Source: Cryptosporangium arvum DSM 44712 | GTDB taxonomy: Bacteria; Actinomycetota; Actinomycetes; Mycobacteriales; Cryptosporangiaceae | Assembly (NCBI RefSeq): GCF_000585375.1 | Contig: NZ_KK073874.1 | Span: forward strand, 8,591,913 to 8,655,912 | DNA: 64,000 nucleotides | Reading direction: 5' to 3' | Shown: positions 32,389 to 40,493 of the stretch, in pieces | Numbering within the stretch: position 1 is the stretch's first letter | Layout: every line of letters begins with the position of its first letter | Made by a program: the position numbers and the translations under genes | Notes under the pieces: model-generated | What the model was told of the DNA's origin: nothing | Database searches by the model: none | What the model saw: the letters and a program-made list of their open reading frames with translations, nothing else

Positions 32389-33106
32389 TCCGGCGGCGGA
32401 GGTCGGCGCGCTGGTTCCAGAGCGGCCCGGGCCGGGGGTAGACGTGCAACGTCGAGTTCGGCAGCGCGCCGGCCAACTCCTCGGCGACGGTCGAGGGGTG
32501 CAGCGGATCATCCATCGCTCCGATGACCAGCACCGGCGCACGCACGGCGCGCAGGACGTCGGCCGACGGCACGGCGGTCAACCCGGGCAGGCGCCGCAGT
32601 GCCGCGGCGATGCCGGGAGCGCGCAGCGCGATCGACCGCTGGCGGACGTAGGTGCGTGCCGCCGCGGTGTCGGCCAGCCCGTCGGGCACCTCGAGCGCCA
32701 CCACCGACGCCAGCCGGTCCTCGTCGCCGGCGTCGAGCGCGTCGGCAAGCGCGACGAACCGGCCGCGGGCCTCGACCGCACGCGGCCGGTCGAGCACCGC
32801 GGGCAGGAACAGCACGAGACGCTCGAAGCGTTCGGGGTCGTCGGCGACGAGCCTGGTCAGCGCACCGGCACCGAGGCTGGCGCCGACCGCGCGGGTGGCG
32901 CCGTGCGGATCGGCAACCCGGCGGACGTCGTCCGCGAGCGTGCCGTAGTCCCAGCCGGGCGGCAGCGGGCCCGACGTGCCGTGCCCGCGGAACGCGAGGA
33001 ACAGCCGGGACCCGGCGACACCCGACCCGAGCGGCCGGGTGTCGCTGATTCCGCCGCCGAACCCGTGTGCGAACACCGTGACCGGGCTGCCGCTGCCGGT
33101 GACCAT
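32369..33106 (-). CDS. Alpha/beta hydrolase fold protein, catalytic His not evident
   Basis: A 245-aa alpha/beta hydrolase. HGFGG near the N-terminus is the oxyanion loop, GASLGAGAL the nucleophile elbow with Ser, and IGAMDDPLHPS holds the acid Asp. The C-terminal segment where the catalytic His normally sits reads VYPRPGPLWNQRADLR, with no His in the expected place, so activity may be lost or another residue may act. The substrate is unknown. It follows the DUF2516 gene by 29 bp in the same direction. Confidence 0.82.
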   Translation of the reverse strand: MVTGSGSPVTVFAHGFGGGISDTRPLGSGVAGSRLFLAFRGHGTSGPLPPGWDYGTLADDVRRVADPHGATRAVGASLGAGALTRLVADDPERFERLVLFLPAVLDRPRAVEARGRFVALADALDAGDEDRLASVVALEVPDGLADTAAARTYVRQRSIALRAPGIAAALRRLPGLTAVPSADVLRAVRAPVLVIGAMDDPLHPSTVAEELAGALPNSTLHVYPRPGPLWNQRADLRRRISEFLS

Positions 33107-33135
33107 CCAGTCGAGGTCACCGGCGCGGCCGACGC

Positions 33136-33438
33136 CTACCAGCGGCTACCGCCCCCGCTGATCTCGCGGATACGCGGCCGGACGTCGAGCAGGTACACGA
33201 GGGCGGCGATCAACGCGATCATCGCGAAGAGCATGCCGAAGGCGAAGAACAGCAGGGACGCGAGCATCGTGCCGCCGATCAGCGCCAGCCAGACACCTTT
33301 CTGAAGCGTCTCGACGGCCGGGAACGCCTCTGCTTTCTGCATCAGCGCATGCACGAACGCCCAAGCCTCGAGACCGAGGCTGACTACCAGGACCACCAAA
33401 TTGATGACCTGGATGACTTGGCCTACCCATCCACCCAC
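33136..33438 (-). CDS. DUF2516 family membrane protein
   Basis: A 100-aa protein with three predicted membrane segments: VIQVINLVVLVVSLGLEAW, KGVWLALIGGTMLASLLF, and MIALIAALVYLLDVRP ending in a basic, cytoplasmic tail. DUF2516 is a small actinobacterial family of unknown function. Start ATG 33438 is 19 bp after the DUF4352 gene stop, so the two probably share a transcript with the downstream hydrolase. Confidence 0.85.
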   Translation of the reverse strand: MGGWVGQVIQVINLVVLVVSLGLEAWAFVHALMQKAEAFPAVETLQKGVWLALIGGTMLASLLFFAFGMLFAMIALIAALVYLLDVRPRIREISGGGSRW

Positions 33439-33457
33439 GTATTCAGCCTACAGGCCG

Positions 33458-34459
33458 CTACTTGAGCGAGATCAGGATCTCGTCGGAGTAGTCGCCGACC
33501 GGGTTCATCTTCAGCTCCGCGGGCTTCTGGTCGGCCGGGATGTCGAAGACGATGATGCCGACCGCGTTCTTGCCCGGGTAGATGTTCTCGAACAGCGGCT
33601 GCTTGCCGTCGGGGTTCGCCTTGTACGAGGAGAAGTCGACGTAGGTCTCGCCGCCCTGCTCGTCGATCAGGTACGTCCCGAAGTCCTTCGGCTTGAGCGC
33701 CTTTTTACCGGTGTTCTCGAACTTGAGGTCGACCAGGCAGAACTGGCCCTTCTGGCTCTCGTAGACGCCGTAGCCCTCGCCGACCGTCTTGACCCCGCAG
33801 CGCGGAGGGCCGGTGACCGTGATCACCAGGTCGCCCTGGCGGATCGGCTTGCCGATCGAACCCTTGCCGCTGGTGGGAGCGGTGGAGTCGGTGGAGGGGT
33901 CCGAGCCGGCGTCGCTGTCGCTCTGCGGAGCGCCACCGCTCGGGGCGGCGTCGCTGATCGAGACCGTCGGGTCGTCGGACGGCTCGTCGCGGTTCGAGAT
34001 GAACACCGCGGCGATGACGCCGCCCGCGATCATGATCAACACGACCGCCGCGACGATCGCGCCGACGATCAGGCCGACGTTGCGGTTCGGACCCTGCGGG
34101 CCCGACGGGGGCGGCGCAGGAGGCCCTCCGAAGCCGGAGTTGCCGCCGTAACCGGGGGGCGGCCCGTACGCGGGGTTGCCGGTGAAGCCGGGCGCCCCGG
34201 AGCTCGGCGCACCGGGGTAGGTGGCGTTCGGGTCGCCGTAGCCCGGAGCGCCGCCGGAACTCGGGGCCGGGGGGAAGCCGGGGGCGCCGGAGCTCGGGGC
34301 TCCGGGATAGCCGGGGGCGCCGGAACTGGGGGCTGGATAGCCGGGGGCGCCGGAGTTGGGGGCTCCGGTATTGGGGGCTCCGCCGTAGCCGGGGTTGGCG
34401 CCGTAGCTCGGGTTGCCCCCGTAGCCGGGTTGGTATCCGGGTGCCTCGGGCTGACCCAT
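33458..34459 (-). CDS. DUF4352 domain protein with Pro/Gly/Tyr-rich N-terminal region
   Basis: A 333-aa membrane-anchored protein. Residues 1-125 are repeats of SSGAPGYPGAP and GYGGNP type. One membrane helix follows (about 128-152, VGLIVGAIVAAVVLIMIAGG), then a Ser/Asp/Thr linker, and an extracytoplasmic DUF4352 immunoglobulin-like domain (about 205-333) with CLVDLKFENTGKKAL and AVGIIVFDIPAD. Two Cys (GPPRCGVK and GQFCLVDL) may form a disulfide. DUF4352 proteins are often lipoprotein or membrane-tethered and of unknown role. The architecture, a disordered cytoplasmic tail then one helix then an outside domain, mirrors the glycosidase at 20330-23563. Confidence 0.85.
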   Translation of the reverse strand: MGQPEAPGYQPGYGGNPSYGANPGYGGAPNTGAPNSGAPGYPAPSSGAPGYPGAPSSGAPGFPPAPSSGGAPGYGDPNATYPGAPSSGAPGFTGNPAYGPPPGYGGNSGFGGPPAPPPSGPQGPNRNVGLIVGAIVAAVVLIMIAGGVIAAVFISNRDEPSDDPTVSISDAAPSGGAPQSDSDAGSDPSTDSTAPTSGKGSIGKPIRQGDLVITVTGPPRCGVKTVGEGYGVYESQKGQFCLVDLKFENTGKKALKPKDFGTYLIDEQGGETYVDFSSYKANPDGKQPLFENIYPGKNAVGIIVFDIPADQKPAELKMNPVGDYSDEILISLK

Positions 34460-34515
34460 CGCGAAAACTCCAGTTCCCCGTTAACTCACACGTGACCGTG
34501 GAATCCAATCACGCG

Positions 34516-34531
34516 TTCGCCACCAGGCGAA
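34516..34531 (-). terminator. Short hairpin after the EAL-CBS-GGDEF gene
   Basis: TTCGCC-ACCA-GGCGAA lies 17 bp past the stop of the EAL-like gene, before the DUF4352 start. The stem is only 6 bp, without a clear U-tract, so termination is uncertain. Confidence 0.35.
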
Positions 34532-34547
34532 GGGGCTTGAGAAGGGC

Positions 34548-36179
34548 TTAAGCCTGGCCCGGGCCGGTACCTGTAAGTACCGGGCGACTCGCGTACGGAA
34601 CGCGAATTCCCGGCTCCGCTGCGGAGCCGGCGGTCCAGGCCGTGCCCCCCAATTGGTGGGCATGACGCATCAGCTCGGCCAGCCGGAGCGAGAGACCGTT
34701 GACGTCAGCGGCCGCCGACGCCGGCGGGCAGTCGAGCGTCGCCACCGTAAGGTCCACCGGGCGTCCGTAACGATCCTCCGGACGGACGTCGAGCAGGGAG
34801 CGGATCGTCCGATCCACCGCTGTCCGATCGGTGAGAAGCACGAACGCTCCGGCCCCGAAGTGACCTAGCCAACAACCGCCGCCCATCGACGCGGCCACCC
34901 GGCGCAGGACGGCCGCGGCCTCGACGATCAGCGCGTTGCCGGCCAGGAAACCCTCGGCCTCGACCACCGACTGCCGGTCGACCTCGACCCAGGAGATCGC
35001 GACGCCACCCGGGTCGCGCAGCCGGCGGCGGACGGTGTCCTCGACGACCTTGCCGCTGGGCAGCTCGGTGACCGGATCCAGCGAGATCGCGACGTCCACC
35101 TGGTTGCGCTGCGACGCGGTCAGCAGGTCGGCGACCCGGACGATGCCGACACAGCGGCCGTCCCGGTCGGCGACGACGAGGTCGTCGTAGACCCGACTGC
35201 GCGAGCGGGACGTGACCAGCCGGATCGCCTCCGACACCGGCGTGTCGGCCGCGACCAACCGGGGCTGCACCGCGTGCTGGAGCACCCCGCGCCGGGCGTG
35301 CAGCGCGTGGCCGAACGGCCCGCTGGCCGCCAGCATGAACGTGCCCCGCGGGACGACCCCGGCGATGTGGCCGGACTCGTCCAGCAGGACGACGGTCAGC
35401 AGGTCCTCGTCCAGGCCGAACACGTCGCGGATCTCGTCGCCGGAGGCCTCGACCGAAGCGACCATGGCCCGGCGCAGCAGCTCCCGGATGGTCTGGCCCT
35501 CGAACGCGTCGCCGGCGCGGTCGTCGGCGCCGACCCCAGGGCGGTCGGTGGCGAGCAGCGGCGGAACCGCGACGACGTCACGCCACTGCACGTCGACGCC
35601 GCCGAGCGCCGCGCCCTGGCCGTACGCGACGCCGAGCGAGCGCAGCGCGGTGACGGTGGCGTCCGACTCGACGCCGGTGGCGGTGAGCGTCGCGCCGATC
35701 TTGCGGGCGAAGACCACGATCGCCTCGATGACCGCGGAGGCTTCCGGGTACTCGGCGACCGAGCCGACCAGCGTGTGGTGGACCTTGACCACCTGCGGGT
35801 GGATCGCGGCCAGCACGGAGAGCGAACCGTGCAGCGCACCGACGTCGTCGACGCCGATCGTGAAGCCGTGGCGGCGGAGCGCGGCGCACCGGCGGCGCAG
35901 GCTGACCACGTCGGTCATGCAGTAGCGCTCGGCGAGCAGCACGGTGACGGTGTCGGGCGCGCGCCGGGTGGCGGCGCAGCGCTCGGCCAGCGCATCGGGC
36001 AACCCGGGGTCACGCAGCAGCGCGTCGGGGTGGAGCGGTAGGTGCAGCGGCGTCGGTAGCCCCGCCGCCAACTCGACCATCCGGAGCGGGTGGACGCCCC
36101 GCCCCGCGGTCAGCTCGTGGGCCGGTACCCGGCCGCTGAACAGGTCAACGACGGCTCTGTACTGGATCGATTCCCCCAC
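34548..36179 (-). CDS. Degenerate EAL - CBS pair - degenerate GGDEF protein
   Basis: About 543 aa from GTG 36179 (GTG 36209 is also possible). An EAL-like domain (about 1-225) begins YRAVVDLFSGRVPAHELTAG, but the signature Glu-Ala-Leu reads ELT. The DDFG motif reads DDVG, KID reads KVH, and the EGVE motif reads TGVES. Several metal ligands of active phosphodiesterases are therefore lost. Two CBS motifs follow (about 230-360; VVLLDESGHIAGVVPRGTF and VVADRDGRCVGIVRVADLL). A GGDEF-like domain (about 370-520) starts DPVTELPSG and has FGAGAF at the active-site loop instead of GGDEF. It is likely a c-di-GMP or adenosine-nucleotide effector rather than an enzyme. No membrane segment. Confidence 0.78.
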   Translation of the reverse strand: MGESIQYRAVVDLFSGRVPAHELTAGRGVHPLRMVELAAGLPTPLHLPLHPDALLRDPGLPDALAERCAATRRAPDTVTVLLAERYCMTDVVSLRRRCAALRRHGFTIGVDDVGALHGSLSVLAAIHPQVVKVHHTLVGSVAEYPEASAVIEAIVVFARKIGATLTATGVESDATVTALRSLGVAYGQGAALGGVDVQWRDVVAVPPLLATDRPGVGADDRAGDAFEGQTIRELLRRAMVASVEASGDEIRDVFGLDEDLLTVVLLDESGHIAGVVPRGTFMLAASGPFGHALHARRGVLQHAVQPRLVAADTPVSEAIRLVTSRSRSRVYDDLVVADRDGRCVGIVRVADLLTASQRNQVDVAISLDPVTELPSGKVVEDTVRRRLRDPGGVAISWVEVDRQSVVEAEGFLAGNALIVEAAAVLRRVAASMGGGCWLGHFGAGAFVLLTDRTAVDRTIRSLLDVRPEDRYGRPVDLTVATLDCPPASAAADVNGLSLRLAELMRHAHQLGGTAWTAGSAAEPGIRVPYASRPVLTGTGPGQA

Positions 36180-36219
36180 GCCACCAGTATTCAGCGGCTC
36201 CGGAGCCACCCGAGCCGCG

Positions 36220-36573
36220 TTAACGAGGGGTCCGCCGAATGTTCACCGAACAGAGCCACCCGATCACGATGCCGACACAATCCGCAACAACGTCGAGCGG
36301 GTCGGAGGACCGGCCGAGCGCGGGCACCGACTGCACGATCTCGGACCCGACCGCGTAGACCACGAGCGCCGCGACCAGCCAGCGCGCCCGCGCGCCGGCC
36401 CGATGTCCGGTCAGTGCGAGCGCAGCAAAAAGCGCACTATGAACCACCTTGTCGGTTCCAGGAGGGAAGCCGGAGGGAACATCATCATTAGGAAGAAAAA
36501 GAACGAAAACGCTGATTATGACGACAATGCCGAATGACACCCGCCAAGTTCGCTTCACGGGCGCCCGCTGCAT
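36220..36573 (-). CDS. VanZ-like family membrane protein
   Basis: About 117 aa from ATG 36573 (in-frame starts up to 36636 exist). There are four short hydrophobic segments. The VanZ signature includes GTDKVVHSALFAALAL and GSEIVQSVPALGRSSDPLDV, with the polar Asp/Glu residues between helices. The family is related to the teicoplanin-resistance VanZ, but most chromosomal members are of unknown function. It is upstream of and co-directional with the EAL-like gene. Confidence 0.8.
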   Translation of the reverse strand: MQRAPVKRTWRVSFGIVVIISVFVLFLPNDDVPSGFPPGTDKVVHSALFAALALTGHRAGARARWLVAALVVYAVGSEIVQSVPALGRSSDPLDVVADCVGIVIGWLCSVNIRRTPR

Positions 36574-36647
36574 TGCGCCGCAGAGCGTGTACCTAGCATC
36601 TTCACGCAGTACAAGTTTCCGACACCTCGACGTCACCAGGGGTTCAC

Positions 36648-37274
36648 GTGCGCTTCCGGCTCCGCCCCACCGAGACCGCGTTCTACGATTTCTTCAGCCA
36701 GGCTGCCGACAATCTGGTGAAGGGCGCGGAGATCCTCGAAGAGCTCAGCCTGCCCACACCCGACTTCCAATCGATCTCCGATCGGATGAAGGACGTCGAG
36801 CACGCCAACGACGAGGTTACGCACGCTCTGCTGCGCAAGCTGAACAGCACGTTCGTGACGCCGTTCGACCGCGAGGACATCTACCAGCTGGGCTCGCTGC
36901 TCGACGACGTCATGGACCACATGGAGGCCGCGGGCAACCTCATCTACCTGTACGGGTTGTCGACGCTCCCCGCGCTGCCCCGGGAGATGCACGAGCTGAT
37001 CGACACGCTCAGCCGGGCGGCGAAGCTCACCGCGTCGGCGATGCCGCGCCTGCAGTCGCTCAAGGACCTCGAGGCGTACTGGATCGAGGCCAACCAGATC
37101 GAGAACGAGGGCGACCACGCCTACCGGATGCTGCTGGTCCGGCTGTTCAGCGGCGAGTACGACACGTTGACGGTGATGAAGCTCAAGGAGGTCGCCGACG
37201 AGCTCGAGGCGGCCGCCGACGCGTTCGAGCACGTCGCGAACACGGTCGAGACGATCGCGGTCAAGGAGTCCTGA
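36648..37274 (+). CDS. DUF47 (PhoU-like) family protein, Pit-associated
   Basis: A 208-aa all-helical PhoU relative. ETAFYDFFSQAADNLVKGAEIL at the N-terminus and EHANDEVTHALLRKLNSTFV are hallmark DUF47 segments, with metal-binding Glu/Asp patterns in EANQIENEGDHAYR. GTG 36648 has AGGGG upstream. It ends 3 bp before pit, the usual pairing. DUF47 proteins are thought to regulate or assist the Pit transporter. It is the fourth PhoU-fold protein in this window. Confidence 0.92.
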   Translation: MRFRLRPTETAFYDFFSQAADNLVKGAEILEELSLPTPDFQSISDRMKDVEHANDEVTHALLRKLNSTFVTPFDREDIYQLGSLLDDVMDHMEAAGNLIYLYGLSTLPALPREMHELIDTLSRAAKLTASAMPRLQSLKDLEAYWIEANQIENEGDHAYRMLLVRLFSGEYDTLTVMKLKEVADELEAAADAFEHVANTVETIAVKES

Positions 37275-37277
37275 CCG

Positions 37278-38273
37278 GTGGAACTCCTCCCGGTCATCGC
37301 GATCATCGTCATCGCGCTGGCGTTCGACTACACCAACGGCTTCCACGACGCGGCGAACGCGATCGCCACGTCGGTCTCCACCCGGGCCCTGACCCCGCGC
37401 GCCGCCCTGATCCTGGCCGCGGTCGCCAACCTGGCCGGTGCGTTGCTCGGCACCGACGTCGCGAAGACCGTCGGCGAGGGCATCGTCTCCGCGCCGAACG
37501 GCGGTGAGGGCCTGCTGCTGGTCTTCTGCGCGTTGTTCGGCGCGATCGTCTGGAACCTCATCACCTGGTACTTCGGGTTGCCCTCGTCGTCCTCGCACGC
37601 GCTGATCGGCGGTCTGGTCGGGGCGGCCCTCTCGTCCGACGCGATCGTCAAGTGGGCCGGCGTCGTCGACAAGGTCGTCATCCCGATGGTGCTCTCGCCG
37701 ATCGTCGGGTTCGGCCTCGGCTACCTGCTGATGCTCGCGATCCTCTGGGCGTTCCGCCGCGCGCACCCGGCGAAGATGAGCCGCGGGTTCCGGTACGCGC
37801 AGACCGCGTCGGCCGCGGCGATGGCGCTCGGGCACGGCCTGCAGGACGCCCAGAAGACGATGGGCGTGATCGTGCTGGCGCTCGTCGTCGGCGGGTACCA
37901 CACCGGCTTCGACGTGCCGCTGTGGGTGATCCTGGCGGTGGCGCTGGCGCTCGCGGCCGGAACGTACGCCGGCGGCTGGCGGATCATGCGCACGCTCGGG
38001 CGACGGATCATCCACCTCGACCCGCCGCGCGGGTTCGCGGCCGAGACCGCGGCCGCCGCGGTGCTCTACACGACCGCCTACGTGTTCCACGTGCCGATCT
38101 CGACGACGCACACGATCACGTCGTCGGTGATGGGCGTCGGCGCGACGAAGCGGCTCTCCGCGGTGCGCTGGGGCGTGGCCACGAACATCGTCACGGCCTG
38201 GGTGCTCACGATCCCGGCCGCCGCGCTGGTGGCCGCCGCGCTGGAGTCGGTGCTCCACGCGATCATGTTCTAG
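37278..38273 (+). CDS. pit: Low-affinity inorganic phosphate transporter (Pit family)
   Basis: A 331-aa membrane protein with about ten helices. The duplicated Pit signatures are DYTNGFHDAANAIATSVSTR near the N-terminus and FHVPISTTHTITSSVMGVG near the C-terminus, with GLPSSSSHALIGGLVG between. Pit carriers import metal-phosphate with protons, constitutively and at lower affinity than Pst. It is coupled to the DUF47 gene. Its stop overlaps the stop of convergent phoU (copy 2), so low- and high-affinity phosphate systems meet tail to tail. Confidence 0.94.
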   Translation: MELLPVIAIIVIALAFDYTNGFHDAANAIATSVSTRALTPRAALILAAVANLAGALLGTDVAKTVGEGIVSAPNGGEGLLLVFCALFGAIVWNLITWYFGLPSSSSHALIGGLVGAALSSDAIVKWAGVVDKVVIPMVLSPIVGFGLGYLLMLAILWAFRRAHPAKMSRGFRYAQTASAAAMALGHGLQDAQKTMGVIVLALVVGGYHTGFDVPLWVILAVALALAAGTYAGGWRIMRTLGRRIIHLDPPRGFAAETAAAAVLYTTAYVFHVPISTTHTITSSVMGVGATKRLSAVRWGVATNIVTAWVLTIPAAALVAAALESVLHAIMF

Positions 38274-38917
38274 AGCTCCTTCGGGAGCTCTCCGGTGACC
38301 AGGTAGACGACGCCGTCGGCGATCGCGACCGCGTGGTCGGCGAACCGCTCGTAGTAGCGGCCGAGCAGCGCCATGTCGATCGCCGACTCGACGCCGTACG
38401 GCCAGCTATCGAGCAACGTGCGGAACAACGCCCGGCGCAGGCCGTCCATCGCGTCGTCGTCGATCGCGAGGCGCCCGGCGTCCGCGGCGTCGGTGGAGTG
38501 CAGCACGGCGCCTGCGCTCTGGGCCATCCGGACGGCGACGTCGCCCATCTTCCGGATCAGCGGGAACAGCTCGTCCGGCACGGCGTACCCCGGGTGGCGC
38601 CGCACCGCGACCTTCGCGACGTGCTGGGCCAGCGTCCCCATGCGATGGATGTCCCCGCCGACCTTGATCGCCATGACCATCGTCCGCAGATCGCTGGCGA
38701 CCGGCTGCTGCAGTGCGAGCACCTCGTACGTCTGGTCCTCGACCACCCGCCGGGCCGCGTCGAGCCGAGTGGCCTGTTCGCTCACGCCCTCGGCGACCGC
38801 CAGGTCGGCACCGAGCAGCGCGACGGTGGCCCGCTCCATCGCGGTCGCCGCGGTGTCGGTCATGTCGGCCAGCGCACCGCGAATCGCCGTCAGCTGGCCG
38901 TGAAATCCCTCGCGCAC
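38270..38917 (-). CDS. phoU: PhoU phosphate signalling protein (copy 2)
   Basis: About 215 aa from GTG 38917, preceded by GAGGGG; the frame extends upstream to 39205 but without PhoU similarity. First-bundle motif is MVMAIKVGGDIHRMGTLAQH, second is LLGRYYERFADHAVAIADG. It is the last gene of the pst operon, after another PhoU. Within the family it regulates Pst activity and signals to SenX3. A strong hairpin (38952-38995) separates it from the preceding phoU, so its level may be lower. Confidence 0.92.
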   Translation of the reverse strand: MREGFHGQLTAIRGALADMTDTAATAMERATVALLGADLAVAEGVSEQATRLDAARRVVEDQTYEVLALQQPVASDLRTMVMAIKVGGDIHRMGTLAQHVAKVAVRRHPGYAVPDELFPLIRKMGDVAVRMAQSAGAVLHSTDAADAGRLAIDDDAMDGLRRALFRTLLDSWPYGVESAIDMALLGRYYERFADHAVAIADGVVYLVTGELPKEL

Positions 38918-38951
38918 CCCGCTACCCCTCGCCCCAGGTCCGGCGAACATA

Positions 38952-38995
38952 CCCGGGCCCGGCCCGCCGAACCAGCTGGGCGGACCGGGCCCGGG
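38952..38995 (-). terminator. Strong 17-bp-stem hairpin between the two pst-operon phoU genes
   Basis: CCCGGGCCCGG (38952) continues to a 17-nt arm that pairs with 38979-38995 with a single mismatch and a 10-nt loop. It lies 7 bp past the stop of phoU copy 3 and just upstream of phoU copy 2. It may be a terminator, an attenuator or an mRNA-stabilising stem. Confidence 0.7.
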
Positions 38996-39002
38996 ACGGG
39001 AA

Positions 39003-39647
39003 CTACTCCGCGTCCGCCTCGGTGTACACACCGGTGACCAGGTACACCACCGCGTCGGCGATGGCGACCGCGTGGTCGGCGAACCGCTCGTAGTACCGGC
39101 CGGCCAGCGCCACGTCGGCAGCGGTCTCGGCACCGTACGGCCACTCGCCGGCGATCTGGCCGAACAGCTCCAGCCGGAGCCGGTCGACGGTGTCGTCGTC
39201 GTCATCGAGGCGGGCCGCGTCCGCGGTGTCCCGCGAGCGCAGCGCGGCGCCGGCGTCGATCGCCATCTGCTGGGCGACCTCGCCCATCTGCCGGAAGATC
39301 GGCGTCAGCGGCTCCGGAATCACGCTGCCGCGCTTCGCGGTCTCGGCGATGTGGGCCGCGAGCGAGCCCATCCGCTCGACGTCGGCGCCCAGCCGGACCA
39401 CCGTGACCAGGACCCGGAGGTCCGAGGCCACCGGCGCCTGGAGCGCCAGCAGGTTGTAGGCGTTGTTCTCGAGCTCGGTCAGGCGCGTCCGCAGCGTCTG
39501 GTTCTGCTGCAGCGAGTTCTCCGCGGCATCCTTGTCCGCGTCGAGCAGCGCCACGGTCGCCTGGGCGATCGCGTCCGCGGCGAGGTCGGCCAGTTCGGCC
39601 AGGGTGTCCTCGGCCGTCGCGAGCGCACGACGGAATTCATCCCGCAC
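39003..39647 (-). CDS. phoU: PhoU phosphate signalling protein (copy 3)
   Basis: A 214-aa PhoU beginning MRDEFRRALATAEDTLAELA. The bundle motifs are VTVVRLGADVERMGSLAAHI and ALAGRYYERFADHAVAIADA. It lies 30 bp after pstB, the classical pstSCAB-phoU position, so it is the canonical transporter-linked PhoU. Its second-bundle motif is nearly the same as that of copy 2 (YYERFADHAVAIAD), suggesting local duplication; the first halves have diverged. Confidence 0.93.
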   Translation of the reverse strand: MRDEFRRALATAEDTLAELADLAADAIAQATVALLDADKDAAENSLQQNQTLRTRLTELENNAYNLLALQAPVASDLRVLVTVVRLGADVERMGSLAAHIAETAKRGSVIPEPLTPIFRQMGEVAQQMAIDAGAALRSRDTADAARLDDDDDTVDRLRLELFGQIAGEWPYGAETAADVALAGRYYERFADHAVAIADAVVYLVTGVYTEADAE

Positions 39648-39677
39648 GGGGGTCTCCTGTTGAAAGAGGGGGGACGG

Positions 39678-40454
39678 TCAGCCGAAGCGGCCGGTGATGT
39701 AGTCCTCGGTGCGCTTGTCGGTCGGGTTGGTGAAGATCTTCTGGGTGTCGTCCATCTCGACGAGCTTGCCGGGCTTGCCGACGGCCGAGAGGTTGAAGAA
39801 CCCGGTGCGCTCGCTCACCCGCGCGGCCTGCTGCATGTTGTGGGTGACGATCACGATCGTGTACTCGGTCTTGAGCTGCTGGATCAGGTCCTCGATGGCG
39901 AGCGTCGAGATCGGGTCCAGCGCCGAGCACGGCTCGTCCATCAGCAGGACGTCGGGCTCGACCGCGATCGCGCGGGCGATGCACAGGCGCTGCTGCTGAC
40001 CACCGGAGAGGCCGGAGCCGGGCTTCTTGAGCCGGTCCTTGACCTCGTTCCAGAGGTTCGCGCCCTGGAGCGAACGCTCGACGGTCTCGTCGAGCGTGCT
40101 CTTCTTCTGCCGGCCCTGGAGCTTCAGACCGGCGATGACGTTGTCGTAGATCGACATCGTCGGGAACGGGTTCGGGCGCTGGAACACCATGCCGATCGTG
40201 CGGCGGACGTTCACCGGGTCGACCGAGTTGCCGTAGATGTCCTCGCCCTCGAGCAGCACCTTGCCCTCGACGCGCGCACCCGGGATGACCTCGTGCATGC
40301 GGTTGAGCGTGCGGAGCACGGTGGACTTACCGCAGCCGGACGGGCCGATGAACGCGGTGACCGACCGCGGCTCGATCGACATCGACACTCCCTCGACCGC
40401 GAGGAAGCTGCCGTAGTAGATGTTCAGGTCCTTGACTTCGAGTCCCTTGGACAT
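39678..40454 (-). CDS. pstB: Phosphate ABC transporter ATP-binding protein
   Basis: A 258-aa ABC ATPase. Walker A is GPSGCGKST, the signature LSGGQQQRL, Walker [14 protein letters not shown], and the switch His is in [30 protein letters not shown]-type and [11 protein letters not shown] motifs are specific to PstB. It powers high-affinity phosphate import with PstA and PstC. ATG 40454 is 39 bp after pstA. Confidence 0.97.
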   Translation of the reverse strand: MSKGLEVKDLNIYYGSFLAVEGVSMSIEPRSVTAFIGPSGCGKSTVLRTLNRMHEVIPGARVEGKVLLEGEDIYGNSVDPVNVRRTIGMVFQRPNPFPTMSIYDNVIAGLKLQGRQKKSTLDETVERSLQGANLWNEVKDRLKKPGSGLSGGQQQRLCIARAIAVEPDVLLMDEPCSALDPISTLAIEDLIQQLKTEYTIVIVTHNMQQAARVSERTGFFNLSAVGKPGKLVEMDDTQKIFTNPTDKRTEDYITGRFG

Positions 40455-40493
40455 GGTTCACGCCTTTCGAAGATGAGGGGATTGGTGCGGGAC

